Shown here in pieces: positions 11,101 to 23,711 of a stretch of 64,000 bases of DNA. Source of the stretch: Callipepla californica brunnescens (Eukaryota > Chordata > Aves > Galliformes > Odontophoridae); assembly GCA_023055505.1 (NCBI GenBank), contig JALIRH010000007.1:28315720-28379719 (forward strand). The letters are read 5' to 3'. The notes under the pieces were generated by a model. That model was given only the letters and a program-made list of their open reading frames with translations, did no database searches and was not told the DNA's origin. A program made the translations under genes and the position numbers. How positions within the stretch are numbered: position 1 is the first letter of the stretch; the number at the start of each line of letters is the position of its first letter.

Positions 11101-11656
11101 GGTATATGGAAGTTCAGGGTTTTAATCAACAAAATGTCAAAAACAACATTTCTCAGCCATTTCTTTGTTCCTGAATACAGCCTTTGCTTGGTTTGTTATT
11201 TGCTGGAGGTAAAGTTGGCTTGAATTGTCCTGCAGAACATTTCCTAGATACCGAGTTCAGTTTCAACTTCTGAAGGAAATTGGTTCTCTGTTCAATGGGA
11301 GTCCACCTACTCATTCAAAACAATATGGTAATACGAAGTAGCTATTGAACTGCTGTAAGCAAAGTTATGTTTTGTAGGGGGAGGAAATGAATTTGTCTTT
11401 GAGTTTGCGTCTCTTTAGAGCTTAGCGTAAGAGGCTTATTCATGGCAAATCAAAAGAAGACTGTATTCCAGATGTAGAATGAAGAAGGAGTTTGGGAGCA
11501 CATATAGCTCCCCAGTTGTCACTTTGTCTTGTTGGTTGCTCCTACAGAATACCTGGACACCTCAGTAAAACAATCAAACACCACCAAGAACAAAACAAAA
11601 CAAACAAAAACCAAAACATAAATAAATGACATTAGTCTCATTGTATCTTAGACCTC

Positions 11657-11673
11657 TTTTTTTTTTTTTTTTT
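11657..11673. repeat. poly-T run (17)
   Basis: Uninterrupted T homopolymer. No retroposon body is recognisable beside it. Confidence 0.9.
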
Positions 11674-14598
11674 CCTATATAGCACTGGGATGATGACAGA
11701 GTTTGATTACAGGTCAGGTTGTTCCCATAAGAGCAATTAATTTTGGGGCAAAAGCTGGTGAGGACCCTGACAAACACTGAACAGTGTTTTTGGTTTTCAT
11801 GCAATGAATCATCTGTGTTTATAGGCCTCCAACATGTAAATCACCCTGAGGTAATCTGGAAGGGAAGGATATGAATAAGCCAATTAAATTGGCCAAGAGC
11901 CTAAGGAACACCCTGTTTAGGGATATAATCACATGCCTGTCCTTGTGCCAATAGTTCTGGAGAAAGAAATGGAGCTCAAGCCCTTGTAATTCATTTCTTT
12001 GTAGATATATGTGATTTAGAAGACTTTGGTCTTCTCCTTTTGTATGTATGAGCTCAGGTGACTGAGATAAGGTGTTTTGTGCATGTAACTCTTATTTTGA
12101 TGACACAGAAGGATGTCATCCAGGTTGCAGAGGGTGTAAGAACAAGTTGCCTCACATATGGTAATTACTTCTTATTCAGTTTTATGATATGAATATACAA
12201 AGGACTGAATTGTCCTTTATCTTTCCAAGTACCTCCTTTTTTTCCTTTGGAAAGGGAGGCACAATTTTGCACTAGGATACCTACACCCATCTCGGCAGGT
12301 ACTGGCATACTTTGAGGTGCTCTGTATCTAAATAACAAAAACAACTGCTTCTTCCTACCATATACCAAGCCCATGCCATCAAAGGCGTGATGTAACGGCA
12401 AAAAAGGCAGAGGTGAAAAACATTTATCTTTGGACGTCGTGAAGAGGAAAAAACATTTGCATTCTTAGTTTAATTCTTCACAATATTAACGGGCAAATGG
12501 GTACTTCCTGTGCTTTTAAGAGGGCTGCTGCATTTGCTGGAAGTCTGTCTGGATATTTCTGCCATCCCACCCAGATCTTTGAACTTGTAGGCTAAATCCC
12601 ATCAGGCAAAGAGCTGGCTCTCTCGAAGAGACACACTGCCTACGCCTCCGCTGGCGGAAAGGCCCCGGCAAAACTCATGGTTGACATCAGGCAGTTTACG
12701 TGGGAGTGGATCATTATGAGATCCCCAAGTGTGGGAGAAGTTGTAATTGGCATTTGTACGTTACTAGGCATCAGAGAATATAGCTGTAAACAAATCCATA
12801 GGAAATAGTTAGGAATCACCAGTCACACTGCTCACAGAACTACTTTTTTAAGGAACTTTTGGGGCTGAGTCCTTGGCACCAGCTAACACCCCTCTGGATA
12901 CCTTGGAAGTAACAGCACCAGGAAATCCTAGGTACAACACACAGACTGGCAGAAGATCCAGACAAACATGGCTGTTCAGGATGTTTTGGATACCTTTTAT
13001 CCAACCCCAGCCATCTGATAGCTCACCATTGAGCCAGAGCTGGTCTCCACTCCCTGTGGAGACAAAGAGTCACCTTCCAGGTGTTCCAGCCAAAAATAGG
13101 TATAAAATGGCTGTGAAGAACACTTCTTTTTCTTCATCTCAAGCTGTGTGCTGAGGAGGCCTTGACAGTGGTCTGAACTCACTACACAGCCCATGCTTGG
13201 TGAGGTGAATCCCCTCCTTCACCTACAGCTCCTCTGGGGCTTGGCCATGTGTTGCTGGCAGCAGAGCAAGCTCCCATTGCTTGAGGAGGGCTCGAAGTTT
13301 TGCACCATGGAGTCAGTACAAGGGCCTCTTTTGATCTGTACTGGAACTGGAGGCCCACTTGGCCTCTCAGAGATGTCTATGGCCCTTATTCATTTTCAGG
13401 CATTCAGACAGTGCTCAGAGCAGTGGAAAGAAACAGAAATAGCTGCTTTCACTTCTGTGTTGGTGTATGGGCCCTGCATAGAAACAGGAACTGAAGTAAG
13501 GTTAAGTAGGGTTTAAGGGAACAGCATTTGGTAAAAGAAGGGAGAAACACATGACCTGGCCAAGTCTAACTGCAGGGCAGCGTGCATAAGCTGTTGCTAC
13601 ATCCTCAGGAAAACAAGAGCCTGGGGAAACAGCCCATGGCTGGGCTGCATGAAGCACAGAGAGCATGAGCCAGCCTAAGTCCCTCTGTCCCCATGGACGG
13701 AGCTCCAGAATCACCGTGACCTTCTTCCTGCCCCTGTTAGACTGAAATATGTAGTGCAGCTGTAGGACATAGTTCATCATTTATCAAGGGTAAATAGAGT
13801 TCTGGATGGGAACATGGAGGTGAAAAGTGTTCTGCACACAGCGCTTGCTTGCCTGTTGTGGCTTGCTGCTCTGACAAAACAGAACTCTTTGTCTTCTTGT
13901 AACACTGGTGAGCGACTCCTTATCATAACCTTGTGAGATCTTTCAAGTGTGTTCATGAATAGGAAGATGATTAAGATGACACATCAAGGTTTCCTGAATG
14001 CTTATTGCTATTCAGCAGCATCCTCATGTGTTTCTTAGTTTTCGTTCCAAAACAAGGTGTTTCTAATCTCTGGTGTGATTGGTAAACCACATCCTCCCCC
14101 CCTTGGTGGCCCAGCTTACAGTGAAACTCCAGCAGAGCAAAAAGAAAGTGAATTTAAGTCAGGAGCTGTTGGAGCTACAGCAGATAATTTGGCAGATTCT
14201 GAGGTGACCTCTGCAAAGCAGGCTTCCCCTGCTCTGAACAGTTACTGTGACAAAACCCAAGGCTAAAAATGAAGTGACCTGACCGAAAAGCTTAGTGCGA
14301 GAGAGGCTAAATGGGGATTTAGATGATATGTCTTGTAGAGGAGATAGAGAAGATAGCTGTGTAGTTGGGGTAGAGTTGAAAGTCTTGCTCTGAACACATC
14401 CATAAATCATCATGCCAGGTAGGGTATTTTCTCTTCCCCCCAGTGCTTTGCAGGCTAGGAGTCTGCTTCAGCTACAGCTGCTTCTCTTCAAGAGCCCATT
14501 AGAGCCATGAGACTTGTTTTTGAGCTGAGTATGAAAGATGTAATGCTTGTCTCTGTCATGCAGCTGAAGAATTAGGTCTGTAGCCTGACTAAAGTGCC

Positions 14599-14613
14599 TT
14601 TTTTTTTTTTTTT
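14599..14613. repeat. poly-T run (15)
   Basis: Uninterrupted T homopolymer with no recognisable adjoining element. Confidence 0.9.
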
Positions 14614-15751
14614 GAGCAGAGGACTCGTGTTAATTGCCCTACATCTAAGGAAATCTAATTTCAGAAGCACAAGGACACAGAGGGAAAAAGGAAGCCTGAT
14701 TTTTCCAGAGTTGAAGTGATGGCATTGGTGCAGAGATGTATGTCACCAGGAGTGCCTCTGGGCCTTCTGGCTGCAGCAATTGCTAACAGCAGGCAGGACA
14801 ACTGAGGCCAGTGGTTTCAGGGACAAATGTCCCTGTTGTGCAGTGTCTTTTGCAAAGGGCTGAGGGGTCTGCAAGAGGCAATGCAATGCAGAAAGTTTTT
14901 CCTTGACATCTGATAGCTTCTAGGACTTCTCACCCTGCTTGCAAAGTGAAGTAGTTGTGGTGGTTTCCTTTTTGTCAAAGTACTTTACACTTTGTGCAAG
15001 GCTACATTTGGGGTAAGTGCCGTATCCAGTTCAGAAGAGGTAAAGATAAATTTACATTGTAGCCTAATTTCCTTGATTTGACAGAGCAGAGAGAGAAATC
15101 CCAGGAGCCATATATTCTGAGATTTATTCCAAATTGGTTAGAAAGATCAAATGAAAAATACAATATGCCTCTCGATGTGTCCACCCAGTCCCCTGTGACG
15201 CACAGTTTTCTGCCCTCCTGCTCCTACCTCATCAGCTCTGCAGCCCCAAGGACTTAGTTACCACTTGCTCCTTGCTATCTGGTGCCCTCTGGTGCTGTAA
15301 ACACCTGTCCAAGCTGTCCCCATCACACCTCTGTACAGGTGTGAGGACCAGCATGTACCCCAATGGGAGACTTGTGAACTTGTTTCTGCTTTTTTACAAT
15401 TGCATGCTGGCTGTAGGGGGATCCTCCAGTGTGACACGATGCAGGTGGGACTGGGTCTGCGAGGCAGGACAAGCTAGTTCTTGCATCTCTAGTCATGTTC
15501 CACTCAGTAATGACAGAAAGTGAGAACAGGGCAGGTTCTCACTCATCCTCACTCTGCTTAACATAACCCTGCCATCTAAGTAGCTCATCTTTGCTTTATT
15601 CCCTCCCCTCCTCTAGCTTTAGCCCTCTAGCTTCCTTCCTGTCTTCTACTGCCTCCTCCCTTTTATTACTGTTCTCTCTTTATAGTTGCCTGGTCTCATT
15701 GAAGAAACTTTCATCTTCCCTTCATCCTCTTCCCCTGGAGTCATACTGATG

Positions 15752-15790
15752 TTAGGAAAGACCTCCAAGATCATTTTGACTAACCATCTG
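15752..15790 (-). mobile_element. Possible short CR1 tail remnant
   Basis: TTAGGAAAGACCTCCAAGATC followed by a degenerate CCAACC-like word resembles the reverse-oriented CR1 tail. Only about 40 bp match, so the call is weak. It sits about 35 bp before a plus-strand CR1 and may be the target of that insertion. Confidence 0.4.
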
Positions 15791-15825
15791 TGGATGGTGG
15801 TCTATGCAGTGGGATGCTCTTTCAT

Positions 15826-16095
15826 AAGGGCATATAGTGACAGAACAAGGGGAAATGGTTTTAAACTGGAAGAGGGTAGATTTAGACTAGATGTTAGGAA
15901 GTAATTCTTAACTGTGAGAGTGGTGAGACACTGAAACAGAGCGATTGTGGGTGCCCCCATCCTGGAAGCATTTAAGGCCAGGCTGGATGGGGCTGTGAGC
16001 AGCCTGGTCTAGTAGTGTCCCTCCCTATAGCAGGGAGGTTGGTACTACATAATCTTGAAGGTCCCTTCCAACCCACACCATTCTAGGATTCTATG
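15826..16095 (+). mobile_element. CR1 LINE 3' fragment
   Basis: ATAGTGACAGAACAAGGGG and AATGGTTTTAAACTGG, then a GATTTAGACTAGATGTTAGG stretch matching the DRTRGNGFKLEEGRFRLDVRK segment of ORF2. The tail follows, with GGCCAGGCTGGATGGGGCTG, GAAGGTCCCTTCCAACCC and a terminal ATTCTAGGATTCTATG at 16095. The 3' end is intact and the copy is 5'-truncated. Confidence 0.9.
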
Positions 16096-16464
16096 CTATT
16101 CCCACCACACGCAGTCTTTGATCCTGTTCCAAACACGTTGTCTTATTGCAGGGTCATGGCTCAGGAATGTCTTGGCCTTACACATGCTCATATCCATTGT
16201 TCAGAAAAAAGGATTACAGTATCTTTGCTGTCCTTCATCTCTCCTCTAATTAATCAATGCTAATTGATTGATTGATGGTGGCTCTCTGGCGTAGCAGTCT
16301 CCCAGGTCCGAGGAGCAGCCACATGCATTTCATTCTCACGTATCTGCCTGGAGCATGTGGAACATATTAACCTCACAAAATTAGTTAGAGCCTCTTCTAA
16401 ATTAGTTTGTATGAACTGGCAGGACTCACTTCTCTGAACTATAAGAAAGCTGATGACAGAGGCA
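16096..16464. other. Spacer between two CR1 copies, nothing recognised
   Basis: AT-rich sequence with an imperfect ATTGATT/AATCAAT inverted repeat near 16248-16276. No coding signal is seen. Confidence 0.5.
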
Positions 16465-16844
16465 GATAGCAGTCTGGAGAAGAGGAGGTTCAGGGGAGAT
16501 GTTATTGCTCTCCATAACTACCTGAAGGGAGGCTGTAGTGAGCTGGGGGTCGGCCTCTTCTCCCCTGTAACTAGTGATAGGATGAGAGGGAATGGCTTTA
16601 AGTTGTGCCAGGGGAAATTCAGACTGAATGTTAGGAAATACTACTTCTCTAAAAGAGTGGGCAGGCACTGGAATGCCAAGGGAAGTGGTGGAGTCATCAG
16701 CCTTGGAGGTATTCAAGGAATGTTTAGATGCTGTGTTGAAGAACGTGGTTTAGTGAGAACGATTGGTGATGGGTGGATGGTTGAACTGGATGATCTTGTA
16801 GGTCTTTTCCAACCTTGGTGATTCTACAATTCTATGATCCTATG
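16465..16844 (+). mobile_element. CR1 LINE, ORF2 C-terminus plus 3' tail
   Basis: One of the better preserved copies. An open frame (16453-16821) covers the [20 protein letters not shown] block, then [20 protein letters not shown] and the [16 protein letters not shown] segment. The tail follows, with GATCTTGTAGGTCTTTTCC and an ATTCTACAATTCTATGATCC end at 16844. The reading frame shifts near [11 protein letters not shown], where the family has a HWNRLPREVV segment. It is truncated at the 5' end and cannot encode the reverse transcriptase. Confidence 0.9.
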
Positions 16845-18654
16845 AAAGGCTCGTGGGTCTTTCTCTCATTCTGGGTCCAAGCAGACTTCATCCTTGCCAG
16901 GAAGGAGTGGATTACTCTGAGTCCACAGTAGGTTGCCTTTCCCAGGCTGATGCCTGTACTCTCTTCAGTTTAGTGCTCACTCCCTGAAATGGCCAAACCC
17001 TGTTCATTATGATGTTGTAGTACCATGCAATGAGTGCAGGTGCCACATGTGAAGGGGATCATTATAAAAGGTTGGGGCTGACTGGTCCCTATCACTCTTT
17101 CAGGATGTACTCTCTGCACTGCAGACACTTACTTGCCCCCAGCTTCTTCATGAAGCCCCAGATCATCAAGCCCTGCTCTTCCACTCCAGCGCTCCTCCCA
17201 AATTCCTCAATCTTCTTTCATTTGGCTCTTCTGGAACAGCCTTACTGCTGGGCTTTCATAGCAAGCAAATGCACTTCCATGCTGTTGATGCAGCTGGGAG
17301 TAGCTGCTGTAAGGAAGGACCAGCCTCATCTGCTCACTTACTGCAGGCTGGAATGATTCTTGTTTGCAATCTGATTACCATCCTTTTGGCATGGACTTCA
17401 TGGCAAATTAACTGCTCTAGAACCATTAACCTGACAAATGTCAGTTGTCCGCCTTACAAAGAAAACGTAGGAAAAGAAAAAAAGAAAGCCATCAGAATTT
17501 TTTTTTATTTTTATTTTTTACAAAGCTCACTCTTAGAAGCAGCTGAACTGGTAAAAAAGAAAGATATCTTCTCCAAACTCTACCTAAATAAACCACCAAA
17601 CCCAACAAACAAGCTATGCACCCTATGCAAGCATGAGGCTTGAAACGTGAGCTGGAACTGATAAAAGCTTGGCAGAGCTGTAAGCAAAATTAAAATGGGA
17701 CCTTATAAAGAGAAGTTGGGTAATCTTCAAAAAAGTGGTACTACCAGTCCTGTCAATGAATACTTAGATATGGCCTTGGCAGATTGCAGGTCCCTTTGCT
17801 GCAGTGCTCACTGGTGAGTCATGTGGTTGATCACTAATTGAAGGATAGAAAATGGCCTGCTGTGGCCTGCAGCCATTACAAGCTGTGCATTTTTTAAGGG
17901 AAGTTTGCTGCAATCCTCTCTTTTTTTATGTAGATGGGGTGTGGCTCTCCCATTCCTGGCAAAGTGGCTGGTACAGCCTTTGGTAGGGGAAATATGGGTG
18001 CTGTTGCATGACGAGCTAAGTTTCCCTTGGGGAGGGAACATCACCTTCTTCCTCTCCAGCACAGCATCAGGCGTGGGACAGTTCCCTAAAGCACAACTGA
18101 GCAGCACAGAAATCTGGCAGCTTTATCCAGTTTGTAGTTATATGGATCATGCTCATGGAAACATCTGAATCACATTTCACACTATCCACCTAACTACATA
18201 AACACAACCTAATCCTCTTCTTAGGATCTGAACCTTATGTTCTCTCAGACTATGCCTCCTTCGCCTTCTTTCACCAGAGCTCTTGTGACCCTTTGCTTCT
18301 TGCATAATTATTTGTGCATGATGGAATGTGGCTATGTTCAAATTCTCTAGCCAGTACTGAGAAGTCACTCTGTCCACATTTAAATGCAGACGCACAAGTT
18401 TCTCTGGTTGTGATGCATTAGGCAGCTCATTCTCCATGCAGGATGGGAGGAGCACAACAATCAGCCCCACAGATGACAAAGCTTGGGTAGGCACTAACTC
18501 CACAGCCGATCTTATGGCAGGTATGACACCTCCTATACCCCCCTGTCTTCTTTGTGCCTTCTCGTTGCTGCGTTCTCACTTGCTTGGCCAACCCAAGACT
18601 GCCTGGGGTCACACGGCAGAAGGCACACTAGGGCACAGTGCTGCAAACATAGGG
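16845..18654. other. Intergenic, nothing recognised
   Basis: Mixed-composition sequence with short chance frames. A T-rich patch lies at about 17499-17520. No exon or repeat family is recognised. Confidence 0.5.
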
Positions 18655-18822
18655 AACATGGAATTATCTAGGTTGAAAAAGACCCTCAAGATCATCAAGT
18701 TTAAGCATCAGCCTGACCTACCAAGTCCCACTACTTGACCATTTTCCTTCATGCCATGTCCACACATCAGGGATGGGTAGTCCACCACCTTCCTGGGCAG
18801 CCCGCTATGATATTTGACCAGT
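18655..18822 (-). mobile_element. CR1 LINE 3' end fragment
   Basis: AACATGGAATTATCTAGGTTG, AAGACCCTCAAGATCATCAAG, then CCAAGTCCCACTACTTGACC and a TCCACCACCTTCCTGGGCAG stretch. These give the reverse complement of the CR1 tail and the adjoining end of ORF2. Confidence 0.8.
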
Positions 18823-20229
18823 GTGGGTGAAGCATGGGCTTAGTTCTGTGGAGATCACAAGCAGGGAGCAGTCTAGTGAGTATTCTCATGGATATTGCAT
18901 CCAGCCTGGCAGGCAGAAAAATAAATTCACCCTCTGTTATTACAAAAAGCCAGAGGCTGCTGTGCTAGTCCAGGCTTATGAAGTCTGCTATCCTGCTTCA
19001 GACAGCAATGGGCAGTGGCTGCTAAGGGACACGCAAGAAATGCTGAAGTAAAACAGAGATGAAGTCATTCAATGTGTACTTTTCTCACCATCCTATTGAT
19101 AACTAGGTCACCAGTTAACTGTGTCACCAACTAGTGACCAGCAAGATTTGGGAAGAAAGAGGGCTTTACTGTGAACTACTTGAGGCGCTGTCCTACATGG
19201 TTCTTGTCACCTGGATGAAAAAATGAAGAAAGAACAAAACCTCCATCCTATTCCTTCAGAAGCTGATGACAAATCCCTCATTGTTCTCAAAGGCTCTGGA
19301 GCATACCTGTCATTATCTCACACAGAGCGCAGTTAATATCGTGACTAAGAGTTAACAGTGAGTCAAAATTGATCATTTTGAAGTCTTGTTGGCGAGGCTG
19401 GAACCTTGTTTTTAGCTGCATGTGACAATGAGACGACTACTGTGTAAAAACACTTTTTGTCACTGTACACTACAGTGAAAAATGCAGGTGAGCAGTATTT
19501 TATATACACGGATACAAAACTGGTTCAATGATAAGGAACTGAGCAAACAAAGCATTTGTATTTTTATTATTTCTAATGTAATAGAGGAGATTTCATTACC
19601 CAGAATCAGGACGCACCTTGCTTGGTAAATGCAATAGCAAAAGGGTTCTTCAAATCCTTGTTCATAAGGATTCCAGGGGGAACAGTTCAGCAGCACAAGA
19701 AAAATGTACTGTTCCTAGAAATCTCCTGACTCAACTCTTATCCTGTATCTGACATTGAGTCGATAGTGTGGCTGTTATAATTGAACACAAAAATACATCT
19801 GTTAGCAAACAGGAAGAATCCAGGTGGAATCACCGAGATGGAAATGGACTGTGCCAAGATGGGAGTCCAGTGGTATGGGGAAGGTTGTCAGGCTTGCAGA
19901 GTGAAAACCCGAGCTATCTGTCACTGTGTGCTGATAAGAGAGGAGGATGTACAAAGAGCATGTTTGACAGACAGTTAACAAGGCAGAAAGGAGAGATAAT
20001 GTGGCTTCATTTCTATTTATTTCACTAGTAATGTGCTTACATTTTCCTTTAGCTGCTTATACGCTGTAGACATTGTGTGTAGACTTCTGTAGGCTTACAC
20101 ATATGGTGTGGCATGGTTGAAGACAGAACAAATTGCCAGCAGACAGCCAGCATCCTGGGGAGAGGTTTGAGATTTGGCTGCTTCCATGTGTATCTACCTA
20201 ATCCCACTTTCTCTGCTGGAGATTTGGAG

Positions 20230-20249
20230 AAAAAAAAAAAAAAAAAAAA
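20230..20249. repeat. poly-A run (20)
   Basis: Uninterrupted A homopolymer, followed by GAAAGC. No retroposed gene is recognisable upstream. Confidence 0.95.
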
Positions 20250-20329
20250 GAAAGCTCTATTTATGAAAGTGACAGTGATATAAAGACAGAAATAGAATAC
20301 AGAGATGATCTTGGAAATGGAGATGATCC

Positions 20330-20350
20330 ATGTGGTTCCTGGAACCACAT
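20330..20350. repeat. 21-bp near-perfect palindrome with RUNX- and STAT-like motifs
   Basis: Left arm ATGTGGTTCC (20330-20339), centre T (20340), right arm GGAACCACAT (20341-20350), an exact reverse complement. The arms carry TGTGGT (RUNX-type core) in inverted orientation. The centre reads TTCCTGGAA, which fits the STAT pattern TTCNNNGAA and supplies GGAA cores. Any binding is inference from motif matches only. Confidence 0.85.
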
Positions 20351-20351
20351 T

Positions 20352-20390
20352 TTTCACAGGATATTTCTCACAGGATTTCTCACAGGATAT
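20352..20390. repeat. Short imperfect tandem repeat (three copies of a TCACAGGAT unit)
   Basis: The word TCACAGGAT recurs three times in close succession, two copies with the longer form TTCTCACAGGAT. It lies directly after the palindrome at 20330-20350. Confidence 0.8.
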
Positions 20391-20868
20391 TGCTAGGTTA
20401 ATAAATTAAGGCTCTGACAAATGGGTGTAAGAATTTGATTATAAGTCTGTCTTTAGGAACCAAAAAACTGCTCCTATTTTTGAAATGGTGGAACATCTGA
20501 TGATTTCAGCTGCTTTCTTCTTCCTGCTTTTATTTTGTGAATGGGGTAGTGCTCAGCATAGTGGCTTTTTGGGAGTCATCCTGCTTACCTGAATTGTTAG
20601 AATGCACAGCAAATGGGTAGGATGCTTCAGCTACTTCCCCTATCTTTTATTGCAAGTTCTTTAAGATGATTGCATCTTTTCAGATGCATAAACCGTATGT
20701 GTAATAAAGCATAAGTGAATGAAAATGTAAATCTGTTACGTGCCATCTTCCTCCCCACTCCAACAAGCTGGTTGGAGGTTCCTTCCTATCAGTCTGCTCA
20801 CCTGTGTGTGAACACTTCCCTCCTGTCTTCCAGTGGCTTCTCAGCAAGCAAAGAATCTGCCCAAGTTA

Positions 20869-21091
20869 TGATAGAATCATTAAGGTTGGAAAAGACCTTT
20901 AAGAACACGAAGTCCAACTGTCAGCCCGTCCCCATCATGCCAACTAACCACTCCTCTCAGTGCCATATCTACATGTTTCCTGAACACCTCTAGGGACGGT
21001 GACTCCATCATTTCCCTGGGCAGCCTGTACCAATGCCTCACCACTTCGACAGAGAAGAAATTGTTCCTGATATCCTACCTGTATCTCCCTA
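20869..21091 (-). mobile_element. CR1 LINE 3' fragment
   Basis: ATAGAATCATTAAGGTTGG, AAAGACCTTTAAGAACACG, CCATCATGCCAACTAACCAC, then CCCTGGGCAGCCTGTACCA and ATGCCTCACCACTTC. This is the reverse-oriented CR1 tail plus the end of ORF2. The fragment stops near CTGTATCTCCCT. Confidence 0.88.
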
Positions 21092-23711
21092 AGAAGAGAT
21101 TATGGCTTTAAAGATTAAACTCCTTAGGACAGTGATGTGTGCAACAAAATTGATGCCTGCAAGGGGTGCTCAGTTTTAAGCACAGTTGAGTGGTTTTCCA
21201 AGCTGAAATGTTTGCTGATGTCTTTTCTGTGTGAATAGGTCATGTCAGTAAGCTATCTTGCTCAAACAATCTCACTTATGCTGGTTTTAATGCTGATTTC
21301 TGCTGACAGCCTTTTGGATTGAGGAGAGGATGTCATGAATGCAAAAGTGCGTGTTCATTAGATATTTCTTTTTCCCAGTACATGAATCTAAAATGGCCCT
21401 GCTGCCCTCTTACTGTAACTTAATTGCATGGATTAGAATTTAATTCACATTAATTTTTGGGCCCTAGATGTTTGAAGTCCAGAGCTAATCCAAAGAATGA
21501 TTTTATTTCATTACAATCTTGTTTTCCCCACTGGATCTTACTCTCTGTGCCATGAATATTTCTTGATGATCTCTATTTCAGGCATTTGGAGACTGACATC
21601 TGAGCTAATTTCATTGCAGGAGAATGATTTCCAAAAGTCAGCGCTTGAAATTTTGGTGAATAACATAATTTGTAGCACAGAAGATTTAGAAAGATTGGGA
21701 GACTATCAGGGAACCGATTACAGGATAGCACTGTCCTGATTTTCCTACTTTGTAATACAGAGAGATCCAGCTGTGTGACAACTTCAAATTACACTGAAGC
21801 CTTGACCGTTGATAGGAGTGATTTCCCAGTTTGCTCAGGATGATCAGCAGCCTGGCTCAAACAGTCCAGGACATATTCTTTATTTGGTCTGTGCTTTGTA
21901 GGGCTGTAGGCATCAGGGAGCTTCTCTCACACTCTAAAAAAATCAACTCTGCATTGCTAAGCTCAAAAGAGGGAATTACTTTCAACCAGATGTGCTATCA
22001 GTGCAGCAGTGCTGCTGGGTTACCTCGGCACTCACTACACCAGCTGAGAAAATGTCCAGGATGTCCTGTGTGCATCACTTCCTTCTCTCTAATCCACAGC
22101 TGCTGTGGACTTTCCTTTCAGCATAGAGCTGCTTTGTCTGAATAAGCAGCAACAGAATCTAAAGAAGCAATAGATTTTGAATCTGAGACAACTGGAGCAA
22201 TCATTCTTTAATCTCTGGCAAAGCCCAGGGGCTTGATTATTTTCCAGTGGAAGGAGCTGAGATAAATGAGTTTTTGGGAGTAGGAAACTCAAAGAGTTCA
22301 GACTGGAGGTGCATTAGAATAAAGGGTTCGGGGGTGCGCCCTTCATACTGGGGAATGAGTGTAGGCATCACTGAGCTGTGGGGTCCCACACAGCTGGGCT
22401 CACACACGTTTTGTAGGAACTGGCAAGAATGTTTCTTTCCATAGACCTCTGCCACCTCCTTGGAAGCGGATCAAACCCGTTTTATTAAAAACCACCATTT
22501 GACTCCTCATGTTTTTATACTGATTAAGAACATCGACTTGGCTAACTGAACAAGGGAGCCGATTGTGGCTCGACTGCTTTACGCTGGAAAAGCTTTGATC
22601 GGACTGAGTGGGAGTTTATGTTTAAGGTACTGTATAAAATGAATGTTGGTGATAAGCTTATAAACTGAATTTGAACCTTGCACAGGCTCCAGAGAGAAGG
22701 AATAAACAACTCAATTTATATTCTCCACAGATACACACCAAGATGTCCCTCTGACCTTCAGTTATTTTCCTTGGGGGGGTGCTGGGGTCAGATGGTTTCT
22801 TAAACTGTTTGAAATGATTTGTCCAGATTAGCTGTCTGTGCTGAAGATGGAGAGCTTTCAGGGTGGCTCCCAGGAGCCCTGGAGCCAACTATAATGAATG
22901 GGTTTGGTGTTTCACTCTGAGGATAAAAAAGCTGAATGAGTTACAGAGCTGCCAAATAACCCCAGTTCATTCACACAAACTTGAGGATAATGTGCTTCTC
23001 TTGATCCCGACATGATATCGTTGGAACAGCTTATTTCAAGGGCATCCGTGTCAGACATCTTCTCTCCCTCATTACTTATCAGCCTCTGAAGTTATACACA
23101 ACAATGAACTGTAATTAGAGGACACTGATGTCTGAGTGAAACCTGGAGGAGCATGTGGGGCTCATCTCCTGTTGATACTGAAGCTGTCCACCGAGCTTGC
23201 TGGGGATTGGGTAGAAGCAAGGTCAGATGGTCATCCTGTGAAAACCTCCACTCCAATATATCTAGGTGTACAAGTGAAGAAGACTATTTGACATGTTTAG
23301 TCAAATAATTATTTATCACAGTTGTCCATGAAGTGCAGATCCCAACAGAACCATCATAGAGAGGCTGGAGCTGTCACAAACCCTGGGCACAAAGGATCCC
23401 CTCACAGAGGCAGGCAGTGTGTGTTTCTTTGCCTGGGAGAGATTTTCTTTGGAAGGTGAGGTTGTGATCTCTGTGAACAGATGACTAAATATTTTACCAG
23501 AGAAGTCATCCAGATGATATGCTAGTCTTACAGCTGCAAGAAAAGAGAGTTTTGTTTGCATTTTCTTGAAGCAGAGGTCTGGAAGTGAGAAACCCACGGT
23601 TTAGATGTGGGCAAGTCAATCCCATCTTTGCACGGCTCCAGCAGCCTCCTCACAACTGCTCTGAAAGTCGGCTGCAGAGACACAGCACTCTGAACTGTCA
23701 CAGACTTTCTC
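21092..23711. other. Intergenic, nothing recognised
   Basis: AT-rich with short chance frames on both strands. I found no repeat family, RNA gene or exon that I can support. Confidence 0.5.

Larger units (their letters stand above)
8119..15751. other. Intergenic, no gene or named repeat
   Basis: A long stretch without a supportable gene. It has T-runs at 11657-11673 (17 T) and 14599-14613 (15 T), a small GC-rich patch near 9030-9080, and a perfect short palindrome at 14818-14835. The open frames are short and lack recognisable domains. Distant regulatory elements could be hidden here but cannot be told by eye. Confidence 0.5.
18823..20868. other. Intergenic, nothing gene-like
   Basis: Contains an imperfect inverted repeat at 19106-19139, a 20-A run at 20230-20249, a 21-bp palindrome at 20330-20350 and a short tandem repeat just after it. 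No coding exon is recognised. Confidence 0.5.

Noticed and set aside
20230..20249. Poly-A run as the tail of a processed pseudogene
   Set aside because: No coding-like or known transcript sequence lies upstream, and no target duplication was found.
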